Source of the DNA: Lactarius indigo
Taxonomy: Eukaryota; Basidiomycota; Agaricomycetes; Russulales; Russulaceae
Direction of reading: 5' to 3'
Length of the DNA: 64,000 bases
Assembly: GCA_025766275.1 (NCBI GenBank)
Contig: JAFKAC010000057.1
Span: 1 to 64,000, forward strand
The notes under the pieces: generated by a model
Database searches by the model: none
What the model saw: the letters and a program-made list of their open reading frames with translations, nothing else
Told to the model about the DNA's origin: nothing
Part shown: positions 8,883-20,895 of the stretch, in pieces
How the letters are laid out: every line of letters starts with the position of its first letter
How positions within the stretch are numbered: the first letter of the stretch is position 1
Made by a program: the position numbers and the translations under genes

Positions 8883-9192
8883 TGTCTACTGGGCGCAGTG
8901 GAGCGACCATCAAGCCGGCCTCTAGGGCCCCAAGTGTCTCTAGGGCCCCTAGTGCTCCTGGGTCAAGGGCATCCTCGCACAGTCGGCCATAATGGTCACA
9001 GTTATCATTGAAACCAAGTAATAGAATGTGTCGTTCATATGTAGTACCAGAGAATGTCTAGAAATGAAAGTTGGATTGCTTGCTTGCTTACCATATGTGG
9101 TCAGGTTGACCTTGAGTTTGGACTGAGCTTATGCACATTCTATGACTCACACAGACTTGGGCAAATTGGGTGTCGGATAGGCACTGTCTCGG

Positions 9193-9452
9193 ATGCACAC
9201 CAACTCGGACGCACCAACTCGGACACACGCACACATGCTCGGATGCACACCGACTTGGACGCACACATACTCGGACGCACACATGCTCGGACACACACCA
9301 ACTCGGACGCACACATACTCGGACGCACACCAACTCGGACGCACATATTCTTGGATGCACACCGACTCGAACGCACATATTCTCATACGCACACCGACTC
9401 GGACGCACATATGCTCGCACACACACCTACTTGCACGCACACCATCTCAGAT
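9193..9452 (+). repeat. 16-bp tandem array, unit around CTCGGACGCACACATA
   Basis: About fifteen imperfect units of 16 bp, most starting CTCGGAC and ending in CACACATA, CACACCAA or CACATATT. The open frames across it are by-products of the repeat period. The core hexamer is shared with the other two arrays of this block. Clustered short repeats near transposon ends often bind the transposase; that role is inferred here. Confidence 0.85.
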
Positions 9453-9982
9453 GCACTTAGTGTTAGAGTCACTCTGTTTTGCACTCACACCTCCCCAGCT
9501 CACTCTGTCTCTGATACTATGTACTGTATACATCCTATTTCACCCCATGTTTGATGCACTTATTCTATTAAATATGTTCAATTGATTTAGGGAGATCATC
9601 TGACTAATTCCTCATAATACTCCTTAGGTCTCGACTTCATGTGCATCTTGGGACACTATATATAATGCTATTCACAGAACATCCTAAGCGACTTCAGTAA
9701 TCTCAGGTCCACATCAGATGCCTTATTCTCAGTCCAGTTTCATCATACTTAGTGGATATGTACTGTCCTTGTCATGGAATTGCGGTGATGCATATTGAGC
9801 ACTCTGCTCCCATCTCTGTGCCAAACAGACAGGGGAGCACATGTGTCTGTTATGTTCGTATGTCATTACATAGTGTATCTTCGGTACATGTGTTAGCATG
9901 ACTTGGTGTACCTGTATCAATTAAGAGAACTGATGGCATCAAAGACTGTCCACTAATAGCCAAAACATGCATCCTGTTGACA
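9453..9982. other. AT-rich spacer of the KDZ element
   Basis: No convincing coding region. It lies between two CGGAC arrays; short open frames here lack splice support. Confidence 0.5.
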
Positions 9983-10098
9983 TCGGACATTCATTTCCGT
10001 GAATCTTGGACATTCATTTCTGTGAATCTCGGACATTCATTTCCGTGAATCTCAGACATTTATTTCCGTGAATCTCGGACATTCATTTGCGCAGACAT
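9983..10098 (+). repeat. 23-bp tandem array, unit around CGGACATTCATTTCCGTGAATCT
   Basis: Five units. Each contains the inner palindrome-like ATTCATTTCCGTGAAT and begins CGGAC (TGGAC or CAGAC in mutated units). It belongs to the same motif family as the arrays at 9193 and 11233. Confidence 0.85.
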
Positions 10099-10544
10099 CG
10101 GACTTTGGTGTGTGTCAGTGACTAATATCCGTCCAAATTGGGTGTCTAGGCAAGGATGCTGATACTAATGCTAAGCAATCAAGTACGAATTGCTAGGCAC
10201 ATAGTGCATTCATTATGATCGTATGACTAGCAGACTAGTAATCCTTGTGTGTGTTGCCTATGCTGTGGTGACATCTCTACATATCCAATGCAACCCAAGA
10301 GATCTTGCAGAGTATTCACTCACTCCACATACATCACACATGTTTCAATTCAAACCCAGTGAAGTGCTATACTTGACAATAGGTGATCGGAGTGGGGTGG
10401 GGTACTGTGTTACAGATTATGCCATTATCCATGAGATATTGGATACTCAGATAGCTTATAAATGCTCATGAAACACTGTACTATACAACCACTGTATACA
10501 CAACCATAGTCAATTCTGAACCTCACTCCGAATCCATCAGGAAG

Positions 10545-10974
10545 ATGTTGCCAATGACAGAAACACATGGATCCTTGTTTACACATGACCATGATACACC
10601 TTCCAATCTCTCCGAGCCAGAGACCTGCATCTCATCAGGTTTTGAATCATTTGATGAAGAAGATATGTATCCAGCCCACTACAATGATGAAGGCATCAGC
10701 ACTAGTTCTGATGCAAGCAGCTCAAATTCGGATGTCTCTGGTTTGGATGGTTCCAACTCGGACTTAGAGTCACTAGTTGCCTTGGGAAACCTGGTATGTG
10801 CATCACTCTGGAGCATATTTTACAGTATCCTTATGTGGGCCATAGTATAATCAGATCATTGTGGAGATCGACAGGCTCCACATTGACCTCCAGAATATGT
10901 GCATCATGGCTAAGGCACTTTGTAATGCACAGGGGATTGCGCTGCCTTCGGAGTATGTTGAGATGAGTGGATGA
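10545..10974 (+). CDS. Small acidic companion protein of the KDZ element (122 aa)
   Basis: Two exons, 10545-10793 and 10855-10974, joined by a 61-nt GT-AG intron in phase 0; ATG to TGA gives 122 residues. The N-terminal two thirds are rich in Ser, Asp and Glu (ESFDEEDMYP, SDASSSNSDVSG). The C-terminal 40 residues form a likely amphipathic helix (VEIDRLHIDLQNM). No known domain is recognised. It lies about 625 bp upstream of the transposase ATG, on the same strand and inside the same array-rich block, so it is probably an element-encoded second protein. It could equally be a captured host gene. Confidence 0.5.
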
Positions 10975-11599
10975 TCCTTCCAATGCTTGCACCAGAGGTG
11001 TTGTCATGGGTGGGTGGTACTATTGTAGTATATAGGTCTGCAGGTAGCTATTGCATGTACCTGTGTTTGGACTGAGTACCCAATCAATGAACTAGATCTA
11101 CATGGTCTATATCATGAATGTTGGCATACCATACATTCTGTTACTGCTTCTGAGATGTATGTGGGGTAACACAACTCTGAGAGATGAATATGAAATATTA
11201 GATTGTCAAACTCCATGAAATGGAATCAGTGGACAATCTCGGACTGAGAATCACAGACTGAGAATCATGGACTGATAGTCTCAGTCTGACAGTCTCAGAC
11301 TGACAATCTCGGACTGACAATCTCGGACTGACAATCTCGGACTGACAATCTCGGACTAACAATCTTGGACTGACACTCTCGGACTGACAATCTCGTACTG
11401 GCAATCTCGGACTGACATACCCATATAGATTCAGTGTCCGAGACACCTGCCACAAACTATCAGGTATCTCTGAGATCGATAATGGACATATATGAGATGT
11501 GCATGGAGCAGCAGATATAAAAGGAACATTGATACATACCGAAATAGCATCATCCACCACAGATACACCCCTCCTGTTTATACTTTCTGATCACCAGAG
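10975..11599. other. Spacer between companion gene and transposase, containing the third array
   Basis: No gene seen. It holds the 14-bp array at 11233-11418 and the presumed promoter of the transposase gene. Confidence 0.5.
11233..11418 (+). repeat. 14-bp tandem array, unit around CTCGGACTGACAAT
   Basis: About thirteen units, most exact over CTCGGACTGACAAT, with marginal variants (CAGACTGAGAAT, CAGTCTGACAGT). It ends about 180 bp before the transposase ATG, where it could also act on transcription. Confidence 0.85.
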
Positions 11600-14500
11600 A
11601 TGCCTCGGAGACGTGCAGCTGAATCTCTTCTACCAGCTGAGGACGGTATTGAAGAAGTTATCATTCATCACAGACGGACCAAGAGGGGCATTCGGACCAC
11701 GCAGAAGTCTGTCCCCATTCTCCTCCCAACCAAGGCAAAGGCTGGAGAGTCTTCCAACTCAAAGAAGGGAAAGAAGGACAAAGCATTAGATCCAGCCACA
11801 GCAGAGGGATCTCAAATGGCCTCAGCCTCCTTCAAAGATACACAAGCCGAGCAATGGATAGATGAGCAAATGGATGAGCTTCCAAATGATGAGACCAAGC
11901 AGTCTCAACCACAGGCACCTGTATGTACCAGATATCCACTACATGGGGTGAAGGATGCTAATATGATGTAGACTGTCATGGAGCAATGGCTTCAACTCCG
12001 GAGCAGATATCTCCATATACTTTTGGCCATGGAGAGTCGGCCTTCTTCCTCCACATGCTCTATATGCCATGGCCATGGAGAGGTCAAGTGCCCTGACTGT
12101 GTCGGAGCACCACTGTTTTGTCAATCCTGCTGTGTCAAGTCTCACAGGCATTCACCATTTCATCGGCCACTTCTATGGACTGCAACACACTATACTCCGG
12201 TTTCACTGCACTCACTGGGATTTGTGCTGTTCCTTGGGCATGCTGGTGCACCATGTCCATTGACTGTTGAAGTATAATACCATTGCATTGTCTCATGTGT
12301 ACCTGTGCTCATGCTCATCTAGGGAATCAGAGCAGCACAGGGACCCCATGGCAAGAGAAATAAACACACCGGACCTGGGTTGTCATCTTCGCTGCACTCC
12401 GTTCAACAGGAACTAGAATCTCTTCAACTTTCAGACCACTCAGCCACACCCCAGGATACCCTGAAGCCTTGTGGTGTATCAACTACTCCAATCATTTCAG
12501 ATGCACTATTTGACAATTCGGACATCTTTCCGGATTCAAGTGACAAGCACATGTCCATGGATCAGGCACCCAGAGAGCTTTCAGGAAATCAGATTCTAAC
12601 AATTGTCGACAGGAGTGGTATCTTTGAAATGGAGACAGTGTTCTGTGTCTGCTCCGAATCGGATAACCAAGATGAACAGCTGCTCCAGAGTGGTCTATTT
12701 CCTGCTACCTTCAAGCAAGTCAGGACTCTGTTCACATTCTCAGTTCTTGATGACTTTCTGAATGACAACTTGGAGTGCAAGACCACAGCCCAACAGTACT
12801 ATTCCAAGTTGCAAAGCCAGACCAGTAGAATGTTCCCAGGACTTGTTCCGGTCCGTTCCTCTTCTTCCACATCACCCACAGTCGATAATGAATTGTTGCA
12901 GAATTTGTATAGACAACTATTGAGGACATCACGCCAATGGCGAGACCTCAGGTCCAGAATGGAGCAGGGACTCGGACACCAGTCGGAGGAAATGTCTCCG
13001 GATGGCTCCATGGCAATTTTCTGCCCAGCATGTCCACAGCCAGGAGTCAACCTCCCAAGAGATTGGAAGGCCAGATATGAACCGTATGTGGAATCTTCGG
13101 ACACTGTTTTCATGTCATTGACCCCCTATAGGAATGAATTGATCCGAACATTCATTATGGATGGAAATTTCTCTGCAGAGCACATGAGGCACAGGTCTGG
13201 AGAGAAGGATGTTGCACTGTCTGCTGGAATGGCCTTCATGGCGAATCCAGAACTGTACAAGGCTCATCTTAAAAGTGGCCATGAAATTGTCCAGGTATGT
13301 TGTGCCTCCCTACCAGGTTTGGTTTGGCTGATGGCCCAATAGCCAAGCACATGTAACACATACAAAGCCATTGAACAGGCAAATTCAAGTAGGGCACATC
13401 TTGATGTCACAGGGATTGGTGCAACAGCTTGCTGCCATGGATTCTTTGTTCCGACTTCTGTGGTAGACTTTCAGAAGGGAGAGAGGCATGCCCCATTCAC
13501 TAAAAGTCTCAGTCTGCAACTGATTTACAATGATCTCCAGGCAAATAAATATGGACTACAGCATCTGCAAAGCTCTTTCTTACAACATGGAAGACATGCC
13601 AGTTGCACTGGTGATGTATGACATCATGTGCCAATACAGAGTGCACTTCCAGGAGCGAGTAAGGAGCAGTCCAGGATTGTCACTACCCAGTTCCGAGGCC
13701 TTGGACATCCGGATGGGTATCGGACTGTTCCACATTCATGGCCACCAAGATTCTTGCTTACCACGATTCTCTCCGAGCTACATTCCTGGTGCAAAGCAGG
13801 TTGATGGAGAGATCATAGAGACCTTATGGGCCCCACTGAATAACATATCACAGAGCACACGAGGGATGTCCCTGGCTCATAGGCAAGAGGTCCTAGATGC
13901 CCACATGAACCACTCCAACTGGAAGAAGCTGGTCCGGATCGGTATGGCCGGATTATACATAATGGCATACAGAGTTAACATCACTTGAATATGACAGTTC
14001 CATCACTTCTCAAGCGGTGGAAGCGCTCGGAGCATGGCCTAGATGCAAGCAGCAAGGCATTTGAATCTCTTAGTGAACATTTTAAGGACAAGACCAAGCA
14101 ATGGCTAGAGGAGGACATGGCCGCACAGACACAGAGAGGTGTGGACCCTTCTAGCATGGACATATATGACACAGTGAAGCAGAAAGGTTCGGACACCAAT
14201 CATGGATAGCCTCCTCCGAACTAATGCTAGATTTAAGCACCTTCTCGTGCCATGATTCAACAGCAACTGATGGCAGATGAGGATGGGAACCATTCCATTC
14301 GTGGTGGGACATCATGGATTTCATGTGGCCTGAAGATTCAGGAAATGCAGTCAGTTGGCCATCAGTGTTAACATCACTGGAATTGTACACCTGATGGCTT
14401 GCTTAGATTGGCCATCAGATATCAGCTCCGGACCCATGGTTCACACACAATTGAAGAGTTTCAGACAATTGAGAACAAGCGGATCCACCTGCAGAAGCTG

Positions 14501-15470
14501 ATTGACATGTTTTCACACCAGGCAGATGCCTTTCTGCTCCACCATCAACCACTGGATGCACCCATCCCATCACTGGGTGACTATGGAGAGTATGACCATG
14601 TGGATGATATGGAGGATTCCACAGTTCCAAGATCCAAGACTCAGATATCGGACATCTCTGGATCAGAGGGTACCAATGCAGAGGACATTCCGATTTTACT
14701 CCCATCAACACTTGGAGCAGAATGGTGTATCACTCATGGTGTCAAATCTCTTGCACTTAAGGAGGCTAAGTTGCGCTATGCCCAGGCAAATGATTCGATC
14801 CACAGGATTCGCCTGGCATTGGGCTTCAAATCGGCACTGTTCCGGACCCAGGTCCGAGGTGCGCGAACACAGAAAACGAAGACTCGTGCCTGGACTGCAG
14901 TCCAGAGCGTTGATAACACAGTCCATGAGCATGCTCGGACATATAGCATGGCAAGAGATGCATACATCAAGGTGCAGCAAATATCCAAAGATTTACAAGA
15001 ACTACCATTACTCCAGGCAACAGATCTCCGTGTTCATACAGCCATCCTTGGTGCTGGAGTAGTGGGGCAGCGGAACACACAGCTTCCATGGCTCTGGAGC
15101 TTTGGTACTTCTGAAAAGAGAGGTGGTGCATGGTTTGATGAATGTGAGTAACTACTTTTATGCATGCCCATGACCCATGCTGATTGAATGAATAGTTAAC
15201 CGTGTGCATTGGCTGCGAGCAAAGTCACAGCTTGAACGATGGAAGGAGGAAGATAAGAGCATCAGAAATGAAGCATTGTGGGTTCCAGCTTACTTCCATG
15301 CAAAGGCAGAGTGTTGGAAGACATGGATGGATGTGGCAACAAAGGGGAGGTTGGATGGGCACAGTGCATATGCATCATACCAGGTGCACAGATGGGAGGA
15401 GATGTGTAGGAGTTCAGTCAAGGCACTCACTCCAATAACATCTGCTCATAATAGATTGGAGGATCAATAA
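11600..15470 (+). CDS. KDZ transposase with CxC2 cysteine cluster (1149 aa)
   Basis: Cut-and-paste transposase. Exons: 11600-11920, 11972-12271, 12323-13294, 13343-13485, 13541-13941, 13998-14186, 14238-14349, 14407-15143, 15196-15470. Phases agree at every junction and the sum is 1150 codons including the stop, so the gene reads open throughout. Intron 4 (13486-13540) would need a GC donor. Residues about 137-172 hold the CxC2-type cluster (CSICHGHGEVKCPDC, CQSCC). The catalytic core shows IFCPACPQPGVNLP and MDGNFSAEHM, a first Asp in HLDVTGIGA (about 552), a second in YDIMCQY (606), FHIHGHQDSC, and Glu in DGEIIETLW (669/672). The C-terminal part (RVHWLRAKSQLERWKEE) is typical of the family. 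Likely nuclear, acting on the element's own ends. Confidence 0.88.
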
Positions 15471-15562
15471 ATCAGATTACTGTGGGCCCATATCTTGGGC
15501 AGATGACATTGAACAGCATCGAAGAATATATCATTTGTGCAACATTTCCAAGAGATGGTGTC

Positions 15563-15756
15563 TGTAACGCCGTCACGACGTTAGCTTGACTTGAGCTCGA
15601 TTGAGGCGGTAACGACTTAGCGATTGCCTTGAAGACACGAAGGTCCAAGCGTAGATAATAGTGAACACTCGAAGGTGCACGGTTGCCTTGAAGACACGAA
15701 GGTCCAAGCGTAGATAGTAGTGAACACTCGAAGGTGCACTGTTCCTATGAAGCAGA

Positions 15757-15801
<45 letters not shown>

Positions 15802-16118
15802 TCAAGTGACGATTCAAGAAGACCAAGATGGCGTATCTTGGTCTTCACTAGACACTATAAATACAAGTCGAGCAGGCTTTCAAGCGCTGCTATGAGTCAC
15901 AGTATGGTAGCGTCCAACGTGTTGCGTAAGTAGCTCGAATCCTAATACTACTACTACTAGTATTAGTGGCGTGGTCCTCAGTCAGCAATCGCGTGCAATC
16001 TCCTATCGTACTCGTATCGCCTATCGTAAGTCCGTCACTAATATACCTTACCGCCGTAGTGACAACCGGTACAGTAAGGGTCCCAACTCATGTGGTCCGT
16101 ACGAGTCAAAACGTAACA
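15563..16118 (-). repeat. 3' LTR of element 2 (left on the plus strand)
   Basis: 556 nt. It contains a direct duplication of about 59 bp (about 15625-15740, GCCTTGAAGACACGAAGG...) and a longer GA tract (about 15764-15800) than its partner, explaining the 65-nt length difference. The hairpin and TATA region match those of the other LTR. Confidence 0.9.
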
Positions 16119-16120
16119 TC

Positions 16121-16132
16121 ACCCCCTTTCTT
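16121..16132 (-). other. Polypurine tract of element 2
   Basis: The reverse complement reads AAAGGGGGTGA next to the 3' LTR, equivalent to the element 1 tract. Confidence 0.6.
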
Positions 16133-16148
16133 AGCGTGAGACCCCGAC

Positions 16149-17425
16149 TCACCGAAAGTCCCTCGCTGGCCAATCCCACTGTTCGTCGGCGATGCGCTCG
16201 AGTGCCGTGGCGCGCTCCAACCTATAGATGGAGTCCTGTCGGTCGCTTTGGGCGCATGCAATCATGTCCTGCAGCTGCGCCACTCTAGCCCGAAGTCGTT
16301 CCAGCTCGAAGCTGGCCGCGCGGTAGCGCGTGACTTCCGCTGTGAGCGTCTCGTCGTTGATGCGATTGAGGGCGCGGTCCGTAATGCGGTCCGCGGCGAA
16401 GATGACGAGATCTTCGTGGGGGTACATGGGGCGCAGCGCGGCGCTAACGTGTGGCGCGGCGTAGAGGGGCTTACCGTATAAGTGGGGTGAGCCCGGTATG
16501 ACCCCCAGTATAATGGGGTCCGCTCCTCCAATGATCTGGACGTGGGAAGCGTCCCTCTCTACTCTGTCGGGCCCGGTGATGGGGTATGGAATGTGATGGG
16601 GTCGTCTATTTGCCCAGAACCCTTCAGGCGCAATAACGTGCGCGGGGTCGTCAGCGGCGGTGAAGGGACGGTGGTCTGCGGCGCCCGGTACACGCACACG
16701 TCCTCGATACATGGCGGACCCGTCAGAGTTGACGAGCCAGGGTGTGATGAGGGGATTAGTAGGGTCGCTTTTCGTTCGAAGGAAGGCGTGGCGTGCCAGG
16801 TAGTAATCGTCGTTGTCATGGCCAGCCTCAGCAGCCTCCATCGCTGCCGCCGCTCTCGCATCTCTCTCAGTCGGGCTGTGGCTGAGTCTAACTGTTCCTT
16901 CTGCCACTCCGCCGCTACCCTCCTCCAGCCGTCCAACTCATACTCCAGGAGAGCTTGAACGCTCGTCGTTGCTCGGGAAAACTCCGTGAACGCCGATGAG
17001 GTCGTCGCTTGGGGGGATGGCAGCGATGGGCTCGCGCGCGCCGTGTTCGTCTCGAAAGACGTGGACGACGGCGGACTCGTCGTCGGGCTGTTGCGTGGGG
17101 TCCGGGAATCGGGCAAGAACGTTTGCCCACTCTTGAGCGGTGATGCGGCCCTCTGGCTGGCCGACAGGTGTGTACGGGGTGATTTGGGCGTTGGGAATCT
17201 CGGTCTCGTTGTCTTCGGCGAGGAGGGCCCGAGCGTCTTCTGCAAGGGAGTCGAGGAGGATCGCTTGGGTGACATGTCGAAGAGGGGAAGTGGGCATAAG
17301 AGTAGATGTGGAGCGGATGAAGAGGGGATTACTGTCCTTCGTTCGGACGACTCCCACTTTATCCTTTCTGCCGTGGGTTTGAGCTTCCTGGTATAGGCGG
17401 AGCGCTTCCGGCGCAAAGACGTCAT
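16149..17425 (-). pseudogene. Post-chromodomain C-terminal region of element 2 pol
   Basis: Equivalent to the tail after the chromodomain of element 1. Part is open at 16149-16907 (252 codons), including the stretch that lies behind a TGA in element 1; here that codon is AGA. The upstream part is open at 16938-17357 in a different frame, so at least one frameshift separates them near 16.93 kb. The C-terminal end is a charged helix (TAEVTRYRAASFELERL). Conservation of protein-like sequence between two diverged copies suggests the extension was under selection in their ancestor. Confidence 0.6.
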
Positions 17426-17430
17426 CTTTG

Positions 17431-20400
17431 TTAACCCACTGGTTCTCCGAGTCGGGGTACCCCTTCCATTTGACCAGGTACTGGAGACGTCTTCCTCTGC
17501 CGAAATGCCGAGTGTCTAGAATGGCCTCGACTTCGTATTCCTCTTCTCCATCTATCAGTTCGGGCGGTGGTCGTGTGAAGTTCTCTCCAGTGTAAGGGAG
17601 TTTGCTTGTATGGTGTGAGAAGATCGATATGAAACACTGGATGGATACTCCACTGCGTGGGAAGTTCCAATCGATAATTGTAAGGGGACATCACCTGTAC
17701 CACCCGAAAGGGTCCGTGGCGTCGCGCCGCTAGTTTCGCTGTAGGCTGATTGGTTCGGAAGATGCTTGCCTTCGAGCCACACAAGGTCGTTGACTGCTGA
17801 ACTTGGGCGTATCTTTGTTACTGCACCCATGACTCCTGTGCCTTCTTTATAAGGCGTTGGGCGTTGTCTCTAGCTTCTTTCAGCTGTGTCAGTCGCGTGC
17901 GATTGCGAGGGGGAATGGGAGATGGCTTATCCAGTCCAGTCCGCTTGTGGGTTATACCCCATCAGAAGTTGGAACTGGCGACTCTTTAGTGTGTTCATGT
18001 GGCCAATTGTTGTGCGCGAATTCGGTGATTGGTAGATAAGCCTCCCAGTTGTCTTGCCGCTCATTTACCCAGAAGCGTAGGTATTGTTCCAGCCACTGGT
18101 TGGTTCGTTCGGATTGTCCGTCAGTACGTGGATGATACGCGGTTGATATGTTCTGCTGGATCCCCAGGATGCGGCATACTTCTCTGGTAAATTTGGACGT
18201 GAAGCGGGGGTTGCGATCGCTTATTATTTTGCGTGGTAACCCGAAGCGTTTGAACACTTGGGCGACGTACAGAGTCGCCGTTTCTTCTGCGGTGATTTCT
18301 TCTCGACATGGGATGAAGATGGAGGCCTTGCTGCAGTCGTGGTCCATGACAGTTAGTATACTATCGTACCCCTTGGAGACGGGGAGTTTGGTGATGAAGT
18401 CCACCACCACCGTGTGGAACAGCGTGGCTTCCAGTATTGGCGTGATGGGATGCAGCGCGGCCCGTATGGGCCTCGTGTTGACTTTATTTCTTTGGCATTC
18501 TGCGCAGCCTTGTACATACTCATATACGTCTCTCCAGAGTCGCGGCCACCAGTAGTGTCTCTCCAGGATGCGTTGGGTTTTCGCAATTCCCGGATGGCCA
18601 TGTATTGGCAAGTCGTGGTGGTCGTGTATTAGCACTCGCTGAGTTGATGCTGGTCCTGTGATCACGAACCTGCCGTCCTTATACCATTCTCCTTGTATTT
18701 TCTTGAGGTGATGGGGGTCGACCCATATCTTGATCACCTCCTCGTCTTGTTGATGGCGTGGTTGTAGTAAGTTTGGGTTTGCGATGAAGGTATGTGCGGT
18801 ATTGAGGGTTCGTACGAAGACTTCCGGAGGTAAGACCACTACTTCACTGTTGTCTCCGACTCCTTGGTCGTAGTCCGGTCGTCTCGACAGTGCGTCTGCC
18901 CGTCCATTGTTCTTCCCTTTAATGTGATGAATTTCGAAGTCGTATTCAGAGAGTTCAAGTACTTCCCTGGCGACTCGTCTGCTGATCTTCTGTGGTGACT
19001 TCCAGTATTGTAGGTTTAGATGGTCCGAATAGATTTTGATCTTGTGGGGGGCACCGGCGAGGAGTGGTCGCCAGTTCCGCAGGGCCTTGACTATCGCGAG
19101 CAGTTCTAGGTCGTAGATATCGTAGTTTCTTTCGGCTTCGGAGAGCGTCGCCGAGTAGTAACCTATGGGATGTCGCTTGCCGTCAGACTTCTTTTGTAGT
19201 AAGTACGGCTCCCACCGCATAGCCTGAAGCATCTACTTCCTAATTCGAATGGATCTTGAAGGATGGGGTGTGCCAGCACCGGTTCCTCCGTTACGAGACG
19301 TTTTAGGGTGTTGAACGCCCTGTCTTCTTCTTCAGTCCATCACCATTCTTCATCTTTCCGTGTTAGTTTGGTGAAGTGGCTTGGCGTGAGTCGCGAAACC
19401 GCGGATAAAGAGTCTGTAAAAGTTACAGAAGCCGAGGAAAGAATCGAACGTCTTTGACCTTTGTTGGTGTTGGCCAGTCCTTGATGCCTTGAACTTTTAC
19501 AGGGTCCATCCGTGTCACCCCCCTTCTCAAGGATTACCCCCAGGTAATCCATTCCGCGGCTGATGGAAGAGGCACTTCTCGAGTTTGAAATAGAGGTCAT
19601 GCTCCTCCGCTACGCGTAGAACGTCGCGGACGGCGTCTACATGGGCTGCTAGATTATGATCAAAATGAGTAGCGATACCAATGTCGTCCATGTAGACGCG
19701 TATGGTAGTGCCCAGCCGTTCGTGCTTCGCTATTGTGTCGCGATAGATGTGGTTCATCATGGCCTGGAAGGTCGCGGGGGAGTTAGTGAGTCCGAAGAAC
19801 ATGACCGTGGGTTCAAAAGGCCAAATTTGGTCTTGAACGCTGCTTTTTCCTGATCGCCCTCACGAATGCGTATGTTATTATAGCCCCACCGGATGTCGAG
19901 TTTCGTATAGATGTGGGCATTGCTGAGGTCAAGGATGAGGTCTTGGATTAGCGGTAGTGGGTACTGATTTCGAATAGTGTGGGAATTGATAACCCGGTAG
20001 TCCTGTACCGGTCGTAGTTTTCCGTCCTTCTTTTTAATGAAGAAGAAGGAGGATGCGTACGGGGAGATGGATGGGCGTAAATACCCTTGCTTGAGCTTTT
20101 CTTCCAGAAACTCTTGAGTTCGCCTTCCTCCTTTTGGGTCATAGGATAGATTTTGCAGTCGATGGCGGCCGGCACGGATGGTTTGAAGTCTATTGCATGA
20201 TCCCACGGCCTTGCCGGGGGGAAGCGGTGCGAGGCTTGCTCGTTGAAAAGTCTGGTGAACATTGCGTATTCCGGAGGGAGCACGGCTGCCGTTTGTTGTT
20301 GTTTCGCCTGTATAGCCAATTCCGTCGAGGTAGTGGCTCTAGGCAAACGTCTCTTCTTCCAGTTCTCGCACAATGTCTTCCTTTCTCGGCCACAATGAGG

Positions 20401-20895
20401 GCTCGAATAGTCGTTGTTGATAGCAGCGCTTCGGTAGTTGCCAACACTACTGGCTGCATGTCGGGGTGCATTGTGGCCGTAGCCCAGCTGATCGTTGGTT
20501 CGAATGCGCTCAGCCATGGATAGCCTAGCACCATGTCTTCGCTTCCGAGGTTGGTGACCAGGAAGGTCATTTGCTTTATCTGTCCTCGTGTTTTCACTTC
20601 TAGGTTAACATAATGAGTGATTAACCCAGCTTTGTTTTCCGTGTTGTCTATATTCCATATCTTGCGAGGCGTGTTTAATGGTTGCGTTTGGATGCCGGCC
20701 CGTCTTGCCAGGCTCGGTTGGATGAAATTGTCAGTTGCGCCGGAGTCGATCAGCGCATTTGTTTCGGTCGTTTGGTAATTCGTTTGGACGGTCACTGGAA
20801 TTCGCATAGATCGATAGCGGGTTGTCACAATTACAGAATTACATTGAAGAGCCCTCACCCAGACTGATGGGTTCAGGCGTCCCGAAAACCCTCTT
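17431..20895 (-). pseudogene. pol: pol pseudogene of element 2
   Basis: Fragments of every pol domain survive in the expected order but in shifting frames. Protease (ALIDSGATDNFI) is at about 20750. RT includes [15 protein letters not shown] and the YMDD box near 19695. RNase H, the integrase zinc site (CAECQRNK) and D/D/E motifs lie in 19232-17952, and chromodomain remnants near 17440-17540. Frame breaks are apparent near 20.39, 20.2, 20.1, 19.83, 19.56, 19.33-19.23, 17.95, 17.8 and 17.6 kb. No functional product is expected. Confidence 0.88.

Larger units (their letters stand above)
8883..15562 (+). mobile_element. KDZ-superfamily DNA transposon with CxC2-type transposase
   Basis: The block contains a complete KDZ transposase gene, a small companion gene just upstream and three CGGAC-based tandem arrays on its left side. 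Outer limits are uncertain. The left edge lies between the interrupted host gene and the first array. The right edge is hidden because element 2 begins at 15563. The 38-bp array at 23462-23727 shares the CGGAC core and may be the displaced right end. I could not identify terminal inverted repeats. Confidence 0.6.

Noticed and set aside
9054..9585. Long open frames on both strands over the 9.2-9.45 kb region
   Set aside because: Produced by the 16-bp tandem repeat; no start context or splice support.
14187..14406. Apparent stops in the middle of the KDZ transposase
   Set aside because: Two introns (14187-14237 and 14350-14406) remove them and give the expected family sequence.
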